DNA of 64,000 nt from Burkholderiaceae bacterium. GTDB lineage: Bacteria; Pseudomonadota; Gammaproteobacteria; Burkholderiales; Burkholderiaceae_C. The stretch is taken from the NCBI GenBank assembly GCA_026125795.1, contig JAHCKM010000002.1, positions 558,001-622,000 of the forward strand. Direction: 5' to 3'. Under the pieces are notes generated by a model. That model was given only the letters and a program-made list of their open reading frames with translations, had not been told where the DNA came from and searched no databases. A program made the translations under genes and the position numbers. Within the stretch, counting starts at the first letter, position 1, and each line of letters begins with the position of its first letter. Positions 16,724 to 27,361 of this stretch are shown piece after piece.

Positions 16724-18445
16724 TCAGGGGTTGCCGTCGCGGTTGTCGAGCTTGGCACGCAGCAGCGCGCCGAGGCTGGTGGTGCCGGCCGTCTCGCGCT
16801 CGTTGCTCTGCGCAAGGCGCTGCATCGCCTCTTGCTGGTCGACCGCGTCCTTGGCCTTGATCGAGAGCTGGATCGAGCGCGCCTTGCGGTCGACGTTCAC
16901 GATGATCGCGTTGACCTCGTCGCCTTCCTTCAGCACGTTGCGCGCATCCTCCACGCGATCGCGGCTGATCTCGCTGGCACGCAGGTAGCCGGTGACGTCG
17001 GCCGTGAGCTGGATCTCGGCGCCGCGCGGGTCCACCGTCTTGACCTTGCCGCTGACCAGCGCGCCGCGGTCGTTGAGTGTGACGAAGCTGGTGAACGGAT
17101 CCTGGTCGAGCTGCTTGATGCCCAGGCTGATGCGCTCGCGCTCGATGTCGATGCCCAGCACGATGGCCTCGACCTCCTGGCCCTTCTTGTAGTTGCGCAC
17201 CGCGGTCTCGCCCGGCTCGTTCCAGCTCAGGTCCGACAGGTGCACCAGGCCATCGATGCCTTGCGCCAGGCCCACGAACACGCCGAAGTCGGTGATCGAC
17301 TTGATCGGGCCCTTGACCTTGTCGCCGCGCTTGACGTTGCCCGCGAACTCTTCCCACGGGTTGGCCTTGCACTGCTTCATGCCCAGGCTGATGCGGCGCT
17401 TGTCCTCGTCGATCTCGAGCACCATCACCTCGACCTCGTCGCCCAGGCTCACGACCTTGCTCGGCGCGACGTTCTTGTTGGTCCAGTCCATCTCCGAGAC
17501 GTGCACCAGGCCTTCGATGCCGGGCTCGATCTCGACGAAGGCGCCGTAGTCGGCGATGTTGGTCACCTTGCCGAACAGGCGCGTGCCGCTCGGGTAGCGG
17601 CGCGACACGCCGTGCCACGGATCGTCGCCGAGTTGCTTCAGGCCAAGCGACACGCGGTTCTTCTCGGCGTCGAACTTCAGCACCTTGGCGGTCAGCTCCT
17701 GGCCAACCTGCACCACTTCGCTCGGGTGGCGCACACGGCGCCAGGCCATGTCGGTGATGTGCAGCAGGCCGTCGATGCCGCCGAGATCCACGAATGCACC
17801 GTATTCGGTGATGTTCTTCACCACGCCATGCACGATGGCGCCTTCGGTCAGCGTCTCGAGCAGCTTGGCGCGCTCTTCGCCCATGCTGGCCTCGACCACG
17901 GCGCGGCGGCTCAGCACCACGTTGTTGCGCTTGCGGTCGAGCTTGATGACCTTGAATTCGAGCGTCTTGCCTTCGTACGGCGTCAGGTCCTTGACCGGCC
18001 GGGTGTCGATCAGCGAGCCGGGCAGGAAGGCGCGGATGCCGTTGACCAGCACCGTGAGGCCGCCCTTGACCTTGCCGGACACGGTGCCACTGACGAAGTC
18101 GCCCGACTCGAGCGCGGTCTCCAGCGCCAGCCACGAGGCCAGGCGCTTGGCCTTGTCGCGCGACAGGATGGTGTCGCCGTAGCCGTTCTCGATGGCATCG
18201 ATGGCCACCGAAACGTAGTCGCCGACCTGGACCTCGACTTCGCCCTGGTCGTTCTTGAATTCATCGATCGGAACATAGGCCTCGCTCTTGAGGCCCGCGT
18301 TGACCACCACGTAGTTGAAGTCGATGCGCACCACCTCGGCGGTGATGACCTCGCCGGCGCGCATCTCGCTGCGCTTGAGCGATTCTTCAAACAGGGCGGC
18401 GAACGATTCGCCGCCCGAAGCGGTGGCGGTTTGGGTTTGTGGCAT
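16724..18445 (-). CDS. rpsA: 30S ribosomal protein S1
   Basis: 573 residues, standard for Burkholderiales. S1 unfolds messenger RNA and holds it on the 30S subunit. Six S1 OB-fold domains can be followed, each with a motif like [21 protein letters not shown] or [22 protein letters not shown]; the first two (about residues 30-185) are the ribosome-binding type and lack the RNA-binding aromatic set. The start ATG has AGGAAAG close upstream. The 168-base leader between aroA/cmk and rpsA carries two hairpins, which may allow S1 to regulate its own synthesis. Confidence 0.97.
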   Translation of the reverse strand: MPQTQTATASGGESFAALFEESLKRSEMRAGEVITAEVVRIDFNYVVVNAGLKSEAYVPIDEFKNDQGEVEVQVGDYVSVAIDAIENGYGDTILSRDKAKRLASWLALETALESGDFVSGTVSGKVKGGLTVLVNGIRAFLPGSLIDTRPVKDLTPYEGKTLEFKVIKLDRKRNNVVLSRRAVVEASMGEERAKLLETLTEGAIVHGVVKNITEYGAFVDLGGIDGLLHITDMAWRRVRHPSEVVQVGQELTAKVLKFDAEKNRVSLGLKQLGDDPWHGVSRRYPSGTRLFGKVTNIADYGAFVEIEPGIEGLVHVSEMDWTNKNVAPSKVVSLGDEVEVMVLEIDEDKRRISLGMKQCKANPWEEFAGNVKRGDKVKGPIKSITDFGVFVGLAQGIDGLVHLSDLSWNEPGETAVRNYKKGQEVEAIVLGIDIERERISLGIKQLDQDPFTSFVTLNDRGALVSGKVKTVDPRGAEIQLTADVTGYLRASEISRDRVEDARNVLKEGDEVNAIIVNVDRKARSIQLSIKAKDAVDQQEAMQRLAQSNERETAGTTSLGALLRAKLDNRDGNP

Positions 18446-18498
18446 GAATGCTTTCCTAGCGGCCGGGACGATGGATGCGATGCGGGTCGACCGGCCTT

Positions 18499-18565
18499 GC
18501 AACCGAAGTTGCGGGGTTGAGTTGAACATCCGCTCGGATCGACGCTGCGAGCGCAGCCTGTCGAC
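18499..18565 (-). promoter_or_regulatory. Structured rpsA leader: UUCG hairpin and a second hairpin
   Basis: Read on the minus strand, the leader contains GCAAC-TTCG-GTTGC (18512-18499), a five-base stem closed by a C(UUCG)G tetraloop. Upstream of it is GCTGCG-CT-CGCAGC (18557-18544), extended by TCGAC/GTCGA with a two-base bulge. Both lie between the aroA/cmk stop and the rpsA Shine-Dalgarno. S1 autoregulation through a structured leader is known in Escherichia coli; the match here is structural only. Confidence 0.4.
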
Positions 18566-18613
18566 CTCTGCGGTCCTGGAAGATGCCTCAGACCGAGGTG
18601 CCGCGGTGGCGTT

Positions 18614-20638
18614 TCAGTCGAAGACGTAGCGCTCGTTCCACCACTGCAGCACCCGATCGGCGGACTGTTCGATCGTGAGCGACGAGTTGTCGAGTTGGAG
18701 CGCATCCGGCGCGGGCTTGAGAGGCGAGACGGCGCGGTTCACATCGCGTGCGTCGCGCGCCTCGAGCTCGGCGCGAAGGTCGGGCAGTGTAGCGGAAATG
18801 CCCTTTGAAATCAATTGCTTAAGCCGCCGCTCGGCGCGCATCGCGGCGCTTGCGGTGAGGAACACCTTGAGCGATGCGTCGGGGAACACCACGGTGCCCA
18901 TGTCGCGTCCGTCGGCCACCAGGCCGGGCACGCGGCGGAACGACAGCTGCAGCGCATGCAGCGCCTGGCGCACCGCAGGCAGCGCCGAGACGTGCGACGC
19001 GAGCTTTCCGACTTCTTCGTGGCGCAGTGCGAGCGTGACGTCGGCGCCGTCAAGCCACACGGTGTCGGCCTCGAAGCGCAGCGCCAGCGACGCCGCCACG
19101 CGCCCCAGCGCGTCGGCGTCGTCGGCCGCGACGTCGCGTCGCATCGCGGCCAGCGCGGTGGCGCGGTACAACGCGCCGGAGTCGAGCTGGTGCCAGCCGA
19201 GGCGCGCCGCCACGGTGGAGGCCAGCGTGCCCTTGCCCGAGGCGGTGGGGCCGTCGACGGTGATCACCGGAATGTCGGGCGTGTCGGTGGAGGCCACGCC
19301 GAACAACGTTTCAAAGTAATCGGGAAAGGTCTTGCCGACACAGCGCGGATCGAGCAGGCGCACCGGCACGTGCCCGCCGGCCAGTGGGTTGAATGCCGCC
19401 AGCGACAGGCACATCGCCATGCGGTGGTCGTCGTAGGTGTGCAGCGCGGCGCGCCGCCAGCGATCCGGCGACGCGGGCGGTTCCACTTCGATGAAATCGG
19501 CCCCGTCGACCACGGTGGCGCCGAGCTTGCGCAGCTCGGCGGCCATCGCGGCGATGCGGTCGGTCTCCTTCACGCGCCAGCTGCCGATGTGCGTGAGCCG
19601 CGTGCGGCCGCTGGCGTACAGCGCCATCGCGGCCAGTGTCATCGCGGCGTCGGGCATGTGGTTGCAGTCGAGCGTCACCGCCTGCAGCGGCCATGCCCCT
19701 CGCCGCACTTCGATCCAGCCGGGGCCGCCGGTCACGCGCGCGCCCATCGCCTGCGCCGCATCGATGAAGCGGATGTCGCCCTGGATCGAGTCGAGACCGA
19801 CGCCTTCGATGCGCAGCGGCGCCTCCACGCCGGCGATCGCGCCGGCGGCGATGAAGTAGGACGCCGACGAGGCATCACCTTCCACATGGATGCGTTGCGG
19901 CGCCCGGTAACGGCTGCCGGCCGGGATCGTGAAGCGCTCGAAGCCGTCGCGCTGCACGACGATGCCGAAGCGCTGCAGCAGCGCCAACGTGATCTCGACA
20001 TAGGGCTTGGAGATCAGCTCGCCATCGACTTCGATGACGATGGGCTGGGCACCGCCGGCCAGCGGCAGCGCCAGCAGCAGCGCCGTGAGGAACTGGCTCG
20101 ACACGTCGCCGCGCAAGCGGATCGGCGCGCCGGTGTGAACGGCGCCGCCGGCTTGGCCGCGCAGCAGCAGCGGCGGAAAACCATCGTGGCCGAGGTATTC
20201 GACCTGTGCGCCGAGCTGGCGCAGCGCGTCGACCAGGTCGCCGATCGGCCGCTCGTGCATGCGCGCCACGCCGCGCAGCTCGATCTCGCCGCCGTCGCGC
20301 GTGACCAGCAGCGCCAGCGCCGCCGCCAGCGGTCGCATCGCGGTGCCGGCGTTGCCCAGGTGCAGCACGAGGCGTTGCGCCGCGGTGCGGAGCCGGCCGC
20401 CGATGCCGCGCACCTGGGTGACGGCTCCATCGCCGGCCACGCCGCAGCCGATCTGGCGCAGCGCTTCGAGCATGACCTGCGTGTCGTCGGAATCGAGCAG
20501 GTCATGGATCTCGGTGATGCCTTCGCTGAGGCCGGCCAGCAGCAGCACGCGGTTGGAGATGCTCTTGGAGCCGGGCAGCCGCACGGTGCCAGCCACACGC
20601 CGCAACGGCGGCACATCGAGGTGGGGAATGTCGAACAT
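18614..20638 (-). CDS. aroA/cmk: Fused 5-enolpyruvylshikimate-3-phosphate synthase / cytidylate kinase
   Basis: 674 residues joining two enzymes. Residues 1 to about 445 are AroA, which condenses shikimate 3-phosphate with phosphoenolpyruvate in the aromatic pathway: [20 protein letters not shown] (21-40), [13 protein letters not shown] (about 90) and the late [12 protein letters not shown] motif (about 355). Residues from about 454 are cytidylate kinase, which phosphorylates CMP and d[17 protein letters not shown]-loop, [11 protein letters not shown] and [13 protein letters not shown]. The fusion is known in Burkholderiales. It lies between tyrA and rpsA, the normal place for both separate genes. 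Confidence 0.97.
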   Translation of the reverse strand: MFDIPHLDVPPLRRVAGTVRLPGSKSISNRVLLLAGLSEGITEIHDLLDSDDTQVMLEALRQIGCGVAGDGAVTQVRGIGGRLRTAAQRLVLHLGNAGTAMRPLAAALALLVTRDGGEIELRGVARMHERPIGDLVDALRQLGAQVEYLGHDGFPPLLLRGQAGGAVHTGAPIRLRGDVSSQFLTALLLALPLAGGAQPIVIEVDGELISKPYVEITLALLQRFGIVVQRDGFERFTIPAGSRYRAPQRIHVEGDASSASYFIAAGAIAGVEAPLRIEGVGLDSIQGDIRFIDAAQAMGARVTGGPGWIEVRRGAWPLQAVTLDCNHMPDAAMTLAAMALYASGRTRLTHIGSWRVKETDRIAAMAAELRKLGATVVDGADFIEVEPPASPDRWRRAALHTYDDHRMAMCLSLAAFNPLAGGHVPVRLLDPRCVGKTFPDYFETLFGVASTDTPDIPVITVDGPTASGKGTLASTVAARLGWHQLDSGALYRATALAAMRRDVAADDADALGRVAASLALRFEADTVWLDGADVTLALRHEEVGKLASHVSALPAVRQALHALQLSFRRVPGLVADGRDMGTVVFPDASLKVFLTASAAMRAERRLKQLISKGISATLPDLRAELEARDARDVNRAVSPLKPAPDALQLDNSSLTIEQSADRVLQWWNERYVFD

Positions 20639-20663
20639 GGACGCGGGCGCGCTCGAAGCCAGC

Positions 20664-20740
20664 GCTCAGGCCCCGCACGGCCGCCCGAAGGGGCCTGATT
20701 CCCCGCGGGGGGACGCGAGCGCAGCGAGCCAGCGGGCCAT
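20664..20740 (-). repeat. Dispersed palindromic repeat, copy D (divergent)
   Basis: On the minus strand it reads GCTCGCTGCGCTCGCGTCC, then CCCCCGCGGGG, then CTTCGGGCGGCCG and ends in GGGGCCTGAGC. The block order matches copy A. It occupies the whole interval between tyrA and aroA/cmk, two genes of the same operon. Confidence 0.65.
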
Positions 20741-20746
20741 TTGAGC

Positions 20747-21631
20747 TCAGGACTTGTTGCCGCCGCGCGGGCCGCCGAGTTGCCATCCTGCGCGTGCTTC
20801 TGCGGCGCTGCGGATCAGGTCTTCCAGCGCATCCGCGTTGCCGCTCTTGATCACGTGCTCCAGCGCATCGAGCGTGTGGCGAAAGCGTGCGGACTGCTTG
20901 AGGATCTCTTCGCGGTTGGCCATCAGGATGTCGCGCCAGATCGCCGGGTCGCTGGCCGCGATGCGCGTGAAGTCGCGAAAGCCCGGCCCGGCCAGCGAAA
21001 GAAAATCGCGCCCGGCCGGCTGGTTGACCACGGCGCTGAAGTATGCGAACGCCAGTAGGTGCGGCAGGTGGCTCACCGAGGCAAACGCGGCGTCGTGGTT
21101 CTCCGGCGTCATGCGCAGCACCTGCGCGCCGATCGCGGCCCACACATCGGTGGCCTTCTGCACCAGTTCAGGCGACGTCTGCGGCAGCGGCGTGAGGATC
21201 ACCTGTCGGCCGGCATAGAGCGCGGCATCGGCGTTGTGGACGCCGGCCACCTCCTTGCCGGTGATCGGATGCGCGGGCACGAAGGCCGGCACACGATCCT
21301 TCAGCACGCGGCGCGCGGCATCGACCACGTCGCGTTTGGTCGAGCCCACATCCATGAACAGCACGTTGGGCTCCACCAAGTGGCGGATGGCCTTGAACGT
21401 GACCTCGCTGGCCGACACCGGCACCGCGATCAGCACGATGTCGGAGCCGCTCACCGCGAGCAGCGCCGACTCGGCAGCCACGTCGATCACGCCCATGCGC
21501 TTGGCCCGGTCGGTGGTGGAGGGCGACTTGCTGTAGCCGACCACGCGCTTGACCAGCCCGGCGCGCTTGAGCGCCAGCGCAAATGAGCCGCCCATCAGGC
21601 CGCAGCCGATGACGCCGAGTTGGGTGAACAT
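20747..21631 (-). CDS. tyrA: Prephenate dehydrogenase
   Basis: 294 residues. TyrA oxidatively decarboxylates prephenate to 4-hydroxyphenylpyruvate for tyrosine. It shows the NAD-binding VIGCGLMGGSFALALKRAG near the N-terminus, SDIVLIAVPVSA, and the catalytic and substrate motifs HPITGKEVAG and VSHLPHLLAFA. Its length fits a monofunctional enzyme without an ACT domain. An in-frame ATG six codons upstream (21649) is a possible alternative start. It lies between pheA and aroA/cmk in the aromatic amino-acid block. Confidence 0.94.
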   Translation of the reverse strand: MFTQLGVIGCGLMGGSFALALKRAGLVKRVVGYSKSPSTTDRAKRMGVIDVAAESALLAVSGSDIVLIAVPVSASEVTFKAIRHLVEPNVLFMDVGSTKRDVVDAARRVLKDRVPAFVPAHPITGKEVAGVHNADAALYAGRQVILTPLPQTSPELVQKATDVWAAIGAQVLRMTPENHDAAFASVSHLPHLLAFAYFSAVVNQPAGRDFLSLAGPGFRDFTRIAASDPAIWRDILMANREEILKQSARFRHTLDALEHVIKSGNADALEDLIRSAAEARAGWQLGGPRGGNKS

Positions 21632-21717
21632 CGTTTGGCCGGATGCCATGTCAGTCGGCGCTGGGCCCCTCCCAAGTGCCGGCCGCAGCCAAGAAAGTGA
21701 GCTCGGGGGTCAACATC

Positions 21718-22818
21718 TCAATGGGTGTCGATCGGGTAGGCCCCGAGCACCTTGAAGAACGCGCATGCCTCGCGCAACTCGCGCAGCGCCCCGCCGACCT
21801 TGGGATCGTCGGGATGGCCCTCGACGTCGATGTAGAAGTAGTACTCCCACTGGCCCGAGCGGGCCGGACGCGACTCGAAGCGGCTCATCGACACGCCGTG
21901 TCGCTTCAGCGGCACCAGCATGTCGTGCACCGCGCCCGGCTTGTTTTCCACCGACACGACGAGGCTGGTGCAGTCATGGCCCGATGGCTTGGGCGCGGGA
22001 TGGCGATCGGGATGCGTGAGGATCGCAAAGCGCGTGCGGTTGTGCGCCTCGTCCTGGATCGCGGGCGCGAGCACGTGCAGGCCGAACTCGGCCGCCGCGC
22101 GCGTGCCGGCGATCGCCACCAGCGCGGCGTCCTGTGCGGCCAGGCGCGCCCCTTCGGCGTTGCTCGCCACGGGACGGCGCTCGGCCTCGGGCAGGTTGAG
22201 GCTGAGCCAGCCATGGCACTGCGCCAGCGCCTGCGGGTGCGCCACCACGCCCTGAATGCCCGCCATCGTGTTCGTCCTGCGCAGCAGGTTGTGGCGCACG
22301 ATCAGGCTGGTCTCACCGATGATGAACAGCGGCATCGTGAGGAACAGGTCGAGCGAGCGCGCGACCACGCCTTCGGTGTTGTTCTCGACCGGCACCACGC
22401 CGAAATCGGCCGCACCGGCGCTGGTGGCGCGCACCACCTCGTCGAAGCTGGCGCACGGCACACGAACGATCGACGAGCCGAAGTAGCCCAGTGCTGCTTC
22501 TTCGCTGAACGTGCCCGCCGGTCCCAGGTAGGCCACACGCGACGGCGTCTCGAGCGCGCGGCAGGCCGACATGATCTCGCGCCAGATCGGCGCGATGCTG
22601 TCGGGCGCCAGCGGCCCCTTGTTCTGCGCCTTCAGCCCATCGATCACCTGCGCCTCGCGCTCGGGGCGAAACACCACCGAACCTTCCTGCTTCTTCAGTT
22701 CGCCCACCTGCTGGGCCAGCGCGGCGCGGCGGTTCAACGCGGCCAATACCTCGCGGTCGACCGCATCGATGCGATCGCGCAAAGCCAGCAATTCGGGGTT
22801 GGGAGGGGCCTCGGGCAT
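21718..22818 (-). CDS. pheA: Bifunctional chorismate mutase / prephenate dehydratase
   Basis: 366 residues. The P-protein converts chorismate to prephenate and then to phenylpyruvate for phenylalanine. An AroQ-type mutase domain (ALRDRIDAVDREVLAALNRR, about residues 12-90) is followed by the dehydratase (VAYLGPAGTFSEEAALGYFG, about 95-275) and a C-terminal ACT domain for feedback control by phenylalanine (KPGAVHDMLVPLKRHGVSM and the ESRP motif, about 285-360). It is 75 bases downstream of gyrA. In many relatives serC stands between gyrA and pheA, and hisC between pheA and tyrA; neither is here. Confidence 0.95.
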   Translation of the reverse strand: MPEAPPNPELLALRDRIDAVDREVLAALNRRAALAQQVGELKKQEGSVVFRPEREAQVIDGLKAQNKGPLAPDSIAPIWREIMSACRALETPSRVAYLGPAGTFSEEAALGYFGSSIVRVPCASFDEVVRATSAGAADFGVVPVENNTEGVVARSLDLFLTMPLFIIGETSLIVRHNLLRRTNTMAGIQGVVAHPQALAQCHGWLSLNLPEAERRPVASNAEGARLAAQDAALVAIAGTRAAAEFGLHVLAPAIQDEAHNRTRFAILTHPDRHPAPKPSGHDCTSLVVSVENKPGAVHDMLVPLKRHGVSMSRFESRPARSGQWEYYFYIDVEGHPDDPKVGGALRELREACAFFKVLGAYPIDTH

Positions 22819-22893
22819 GGAACGACACGAATTCTTGCACGCCGCGTGCCCCGCGCGGCGCCGTCGGTCGCCAAGTCTGCCGCGGCGCTTGAA

Positions 22894-25554
22894 TCAGGCC
22901 GACGGTTCGGCGTCGGTCGGGTCGGCCTCCTCGCCCTCGCCGTTGGCGTCGTTCTCGACGATGCGCTGCAACCCGGAGAGCTTGGCGCCGTCGTCCAGCG
23001 CGATCAGCGTCACGCCCTGCGTGGCGCGGCCCAGCTCGCGGATCTCAGCCACGCGCGTGCGCACCAGCACGCCGCGATCGGTGATCAGCATGATCTCGTC
23101 GTCGGGGCGCACCAGCGTGGCCGCCACCACGCGGCCGTTGCGCTCGCTTTGCTGGATGGCGATCATTCCCTTGGTGCCGCGACCGTGGCGGGTGTACTCG
23201 CTGATCGGTGTGCGCTTGCCGAAGCCGTTTTCGGTGGCGGTGAGCACGCTGGTGCGTGCCGATCCGTCGGCCCCACTCAGCGTCTCGTCGCGGTCTGCGA
23301 CCAGCATCGCGATCACGCGCTGGCCGTCGTCGAGCATCATGCCGCGCACGCCGCGCGCCTGGCGCCCCATCGGCCGCACGTCGTCTTCGTCAAAACGCAC
23401 CGCCTTGCCGCCGTCGGAGAACAGCATCACGTCGTGCTTGCCGTCGGTGAGCGCGGCGCCGATCAGGTAGTCGCCCGGATCAAGGTCCACCGCGATGATG
23501 CCGGCCTTGCGCGGGTTGCTGAACTCGTCGAGCGCGGTCTTCTTCACCGTGCCGAGCGCGGTGGTCATGAACACGTAGTGATCGGCCGGGAAGCTGCGGA
23601 ACTCGCCGGTCAGCGGCAGCACGACGGTGATCTTCTCGTCGGGCGTGAGCGGGAACATGTTGACGATCGGCTTGCCGCGGCTGGAACGCGAGCCCTGCGG
23701 CACCTCCCACACCTTGAGCCAGTACACGCGGCCCCGGTTGCTGAAGCACAGGATCCAGTCGTGCGTGTTGGCGATGAAGAGCTGGTCGATCCAGTCGTCT
23801 TCCTTGGTCACCGCGGCCTGCTTGCCACGGCCGCCGCGGCGCTGCGCGCGATAGTCCGACAGCGCCTGGCTCTTCACGTAGCCGGTGTGGCTCAGCGTGA
23901 CCACCATGTCCTGCGGCGCGATCAGGTCTTCAGTCAGCAGCTCCTGCACGTTGCGCTCGATCACGCTGCGCCGCGCGCCGATCTTGGTCTGGCCGAACTC
24001 CTCGCGCAGCGCCGTCAACTCGTCGCCGATGATGCGCACCACGCGTTCGGGCTTGGTCAGGATGTCGAGCAGGTCGGCGATGCGCTCCATCACCTCCTTG
24101 TACTCGTTGATGATCTTGTCCTGCTCCAGGCCGGTGAGGCGCTGCAGGCGCATCTGCAGGATCTCGTTGGCCTGCTCGTCCGACAGGCGGTACAGCCCGT
24201 CGAACTGCAGGCCGTAGTGCACCGGCAGGCCTTCGGGCCGGAAGGCGTCACGCCCGCCGGGCGCCTGGTCCTGCGCACGCGCCAGCATCTCGCGCACCAG
24301 CGAGGAATCCCAGCCCTTGCTCATCAGCGCCGCCTTGGCCACCGGCGGCGTCGGCGAGGTCTTGATGGTCTCGATGAACTCGTCGATGTTGGCCAGCGCG
24401 ACCGCCAGGCCTTCGAGCACGTGGCCGCGCTCGCGCGCCTTGCGCAACTCGTAGACCGTGCGGCGCGTGACGACCTCGCGCCGGTGGTCGAGGAAGATCT
24501 CCACCAGCTGGCGCAGGTTGCAAAGCTTGGGCTGTCCGTCGACCAGCGCCACCATGTTGATGCCGAAGGTGTCCTGCAGCTGCGTCTGCTTGTACAGGTT
24601 GTTGAGCACCACCTCGGGCACTTCGCCGCGCTTGAGCTCGATCACCACGCGCATGCCGGACTTGTCGCTCTCGTCCTGGATGTGGCTGATGCCCTCGAGC
24701 TTCTTCTCGTTGACGAGCTCGGCGATGCGCTCGAGCAGCGTCTTCTTGTTCACCTGGTACGGGATCTCGTCGACGATGATCGCCTGGCGCTGGCCGCGAT
24801 CGATGTCTTCGAAATGACACTTGGCGCGCATGATCACCTTGCCGCGCCCGGTGCGATAACCCTCGCGCACGCCGGCCAGCCCGTAGATGATCCCGGCGGT
24901 GGGGAAGTCCGGCGCCGGGACGATCTCCATCAGCTCGTCGACGCCGGCCTGCGGGTTCTTCAGCAGGTGCAGGCAGGCATCGACCACCTCGTTGAGGTTG
25001 TGCGGCGGCACGTTGGTGGCCATGCCCACCGCGATGCCGGCCGAGCCGTTGACCAGCAAGTTGGGCAGCTTGCTCGGCAGCACCAACGGCTCTTTTTCGG
25101 AGCCGTCGTAGTTGGGGCCGAAATCGACCGTCTCCTTGTCGATGTCGGCCAGCATCTCGTGCGCGATCTTGGCCAGCCGGATCTCGGTGTAGCGCATCGC
25201 CGCGGCGTTGTCGCCGTCCACCGAGCCGAAGTTGCCCTGGCCGTCGACCAGCATGTGGCGCAACGAAAACGGCTGCGCCATGCGCACGATGGTGTCGTAG
25301 ATCGCGGTGTCGCCGTGCGGGTGGTACTTGCCCATCACGTCGCCGACGATGCGCGCGCTCTTCTTGAATGGGCGATTCCAGTCGTTGTTCTGCTCGTGCA
25401 TCGCGAACAGGACGCGGCGGTGCACCGGCTTCAGGCCATCGCGTGCATCGGGCAATGCCCGACCCACGATGACGCTCATCGCGTAGTCGAGGTACGAACG
25501 CCGCATCTCCTCTTCGAGGCTGACGGCGACGGTTTCCTTGGCGAATTGGGTCAT
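22894..25554 (-). CDS. gyrA: DNA gyrase subunit A
   Basis: 886 residues. GyrA forms the DNA breakage-reunion part of gyrase, which introduces negative supercoils. The N-terminal topoisomerase domain begins with the family start [34 protein letters not shown] and holds the active-site Tyr in [11 protein letters not shown]. The C-terminal half is the six-bladed DNA-wrapping pinwheel with the GyrA-box QRRGGRGK near residue 570. The position equivalent to E. coli Ser83 is Thr (HGDTAIYD), as in several wild-type species. The last 30 residues are acidic. It diverges from the ompA-like gene over 277 bases. Confidence 0.97.
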   Translation of the reverse strand: MTQFAKETVAVSLEEEMRRSYLDYAMSVIVGRALPDARDGLKPVHRRVLFAMHEQNNDWNRPFKKSARIVGDVMGKYHPHGDTAIYDTIVRMAQPFSLRHMLVDGQGNFGSVDGDNAAAMRYTEIRLAKIAHEMLADIDKETVDFGPNYDGSEKEPLVLPSKLPNLLVNGSAGIAVGMATNVPPHNLNEVVDACLHLLKNPQAGVDELMEIVPAPDFPTAGIIYGLAGVREGYRTGRGKVIMRAKCHFEDIDRGQRQAIIVDEIPYQVNKKTLLERIAELVNEKKLEGISHIQDESDKSGMRVVIELKRGEVPEVVLNNLYKQTQLQDTFGINMVALVDGQPKLCNLRQLVEIFLDHRREVVTRRTVYELRKARERGHVLEGLAVALANIDEFIETIKTSPTPPVAKAALMSKGWDSSLVREMLARAQDQAPGGRDAFRPEGLPVHYGLQFDGLYRLSDEQANEILQMRLQRLTGLEQDKIINEYKEVMERIADLLDILTKPERVVRIIGDELTALREEFGQTKIGARRSVIERNVQELLTEDLIAPQDMVVTLSHTGYVKSQALSDYRAQRRGGRGKQAAVTKEDDWIDQLFIANTHDWILCFSNRGRVYWLKVWEVPQGSRSSRGKPIVNMFPLTPDEKITVVLPLTGEFRSFPADHYVFMTTALGTVKKTALDEFSNPRKAGIIAVDLDPGDYLIGAALTDGKHDVMLFSDGGKAVRFDEDDVRPMGRQARGVRGMMLDDGQRVIAMLVADRDETLSGADGSARTSVLTATENGFGKRTPISEYTRHGRGTKGMIAIQQSERNGRVVAATLVRPDDEIMLITDRGVLVRTRVAEIRELGRATQGVTLIALDDGAKLSGLQRIVENDANGEGEEADPTDAEPSA

Positions 25555-25831
25555 GCAGCGAGCAGCAGGCAGCCGCTTTTGGGAGAGGCCGAGTGCCCGT
25601 TGCAGGCACGGCAGTGGGGTGATTCTAAGGGGCTACCCCGTGTCGCAGCTTCGCAACAAGCACGGTCTATACAGCATCACACCGGGCCAAAATGAAGGCC
25701 GTCAGGAGCCCTATGGCACAATCTTCGCGGTCGGTGGTGAGCGCTCGCAGAACTGGGTGTTTGCCCGATTTTCTCGCTTCCGATGCAGACGTTTCGCAGG
25801 CAATCTGCGGCAATCCCCTGAGAGGAGAACC

Positions 25832-26512
25832 ATGAAGAAACTCAACAAGGTGGCGATGCTTTTTGCATCGGCCGCTTTGGCTGCGCCGCTGTCGGCCCCT
25901 GCGCAGTCCAATTCAGCGGACAACTGGCGCAGCGGCGATGGTGCCCTGGTGTGGAAGAACGGCACGGGTGAGCAGTGCTGGCGTGATGCCAGCTGGACAC
26001 CGGCCACCGCAAACCCCGCCTGCGACGGCGCGCTGAAGCCGCCGCCCCCGCCACCCCCGCCCGCGCCAGCCCCCGCGCCGGCACCGGCACCGCGTGTGGC
26101 GCCGCCGCCTCCTCCGCCGCCGCGTCCGCCGGCGCCGCCGCCTGCCCCGGTGAGCGAGAAGGTGACCTTTGCTGCCGACGCGTTCTTCGACACCGGCAAG
26201 TCGGTGCTCAAGCCCGAGGCGCGCGCCAAGCTCGACGATCTCGTGTCCAAGACCAGCGGCGTCAACCTCGAAGTGATCATCGCGGTCGGTCACACCGACT
26301 CCGATGGCTCCGACGCCTACAACCAGAAGCTGTCGGTCTCGCGTGCGGAAGCCGTGAAGGCCTATCTGGTGAGCAAGGGCGTCGAACGCAACCGTGTCTA
26401 CACCGAAGGCAAGGGCGAGAAGCAGCCCGTCGCCGACAACAAGACCCGCGAAGGCAAGGCTAAGAACCGCCGCGTCGAAATCGAAGTGGTGGGTACGCGT
26501 ACCCGTCGCTGA
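25832..26512 (+). CDS. OmpA family outer-membrane protein
   Basis: 226 residues. A signal peptide (MKKLNKVAMLFASAALAAP, cleavage near residue 25) leads a short region with WKNGTGEQCWRD, then a roughly 45-residue Pro/Ala linker, then the C-terminal OmpA peptidoglycan-binding domain (about 110-222) with FFDTGKSVLKPEARAKLDDL, VGHTDSDGSDAYNQKLSVSRA and NRRVEIEV. There is no beta-barrel domain, so it is a small tether between the outer membrane and the cell wall. A strong AGAGGAGA ribosome site precedes the ATG. A perfect terminator follows at 26542. The gene begins the plus-strand group ompA-ubiG-gph-ssrA. Confidence 0.93.
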   Translation: MKKLNKVAMLFASAALAAPLSAPAQSNSADNWRSGDGALVWKNGTGEQCWRDASWTPATANPACDGALKPPPPPPPPAPAPAPAPAPRVAPPPPPPPRPPAPPPAPVSEKVTFAADAFFDTGKSVLKPEARAKLDDLVSKTSGVNLEVIIAVGHTDSDGSDAYNQKLSVSRAEAVKAYLVSKGVERNRVYTEGKGEKQPVADNKTREGKAKNRRVEIEVVGTRTRR

Positions 26513-26541
26513 CGCAAGCGGCTCCGAGAGCCTGCTTTCAC

Positions 26542-26566
26542 AAGCCCCGCCTTGGCGGGGCTTTTT
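26542..26566 (+). terminator. Rho-independent terminator after the OmpA-family gene
   Basis: A perfect ten-base stem, AAGCCCCGCC / GGCGGGGCTT, with a two-base TT loop, followed directly by a run of Ts. It sits 30 bases after the stop codon and separates ompA from ubiG. Confidence 0.9.
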
Positions 26567-26656
26567 GTCTGTGCCCGCCGCGCCGAGCCCCTTTGCCGCT
26601 GCGGCCGCCGTGGCCGTGGCTCTTGGTCGCGCGGCGCCGCGCTACGATTGCGCCGC

Positions 26657-27361
26657 ATGAGTGTCAATGCCGATCCGCAGGAACTGGCCAAGTTCAGCGA
26701 GCTGGCCCATCGCTGGTGGGATGAACATGGCGAGTTCAGGCCGCTGCACGCGATCAACCCGCTGCGCCTGCAGTGGATCGAGGCCTTGGCGCCGCTGCGT
26801 GGCAGCCGTGTGCTCGACGTGGGTTGTGGCGGCGGCATCCTGGCCGAGTCGATGGCGCGACACGGCGCCCAGGTGCTCGGGATCGACCTCGCGGCCAAGC
26901 CGCTGAAGGTGGCGCAGCTGCACGCACTGGACAGCGGTGTCGAGGGGCTCGACTACCGCGAGGCCTCGGCAGAGTCGCTTGCGGCGGAGCAGCCGGCTTC
27001 GTTCGACACGGTCACCTGCATGGAGATGCTTGAACACGTGCCGGATCCTGCATCGGTGGTGCGCTCCTGCGCAGCCCTTGCCAAGCCCGGCGGGCGGGTG
27101 TTCTTCTCCACCATCCACCGCAACGCCAAGGCCTTTGTGTATGCGATCGTCGGTGCCGAGCATGTGCTGAACTTGCTGCCCAAGGGCACGCACGAGTACG
27201 CGAAGTTCATCCGGCCGAGCGAGCTCGCGCGCTGGTGCCGCGATGCCGGGCTCGACGTGCTCGAACTCAAGGGCATGCAATACAACCCGATCACCGGGCG
27301 TTATTGGCTGTCGGGCGACACCAGCGTGAACTACCTCGTGGCGTGCGCCAAGCCGCAATGA
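26657..27361 (+). CDS. ubiG: Ubiquinone biosynthesis O-methyltransferase UbiG
   Basis: 234 residues. UbiG carries out both O-methylations of ubiquinone synthesis using S-adenosylmethionine. The family start ELAKFSELAHRWWDEHGEFRPLHAINPLRL is intact, followed by the methyltransferase motif LDVGCGGGILAESMARHGA (near residue 52) and TCMEMLEHVPDP (near 118). A TACGAT hexamer (26643-26648) ends eight bases before the ATG and there is no ribosome site, which suggests a leaderless message. The stop overlaps a 20-codon frame by ATGA. Confidence 0.96.
   Translation: MSVNADPQELAKFSELAHRWWDEHGEFRPLHAINPLRLQWIEALAPLRGSRVLDVGCGGGILAESMARHGAQVLGIDLAAKPLKVAQLHALDSGVEGLDYREASAESLAAEQPASFDTVTCMEMLEHVPDPASVVRSCAALAKPGGRVFFSTIHRNAKAFVYAIVGAEHVLNLLPKGTHEYAKFIRPSELARWCRDAGLDVLELKGMQYNPITGRYWLSGDTSVNYLVACAKPQ

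Noticed and set aside
23108-23140. GyrA Thr at the Ser83-equivalent position as an acquired resistance change
   Set aside because: The position (actually near 25300 on the minus strand) is Thr in several wild-type species, so it cannot be called a mutation from sequence alone.
21643-25695. A 1,350-codon frame antisense to gyrA and pheA
   Set aside because: It mirrors gyrA and pheA codons and has no domain or plausible composition; an effect of GC-rich third positions.
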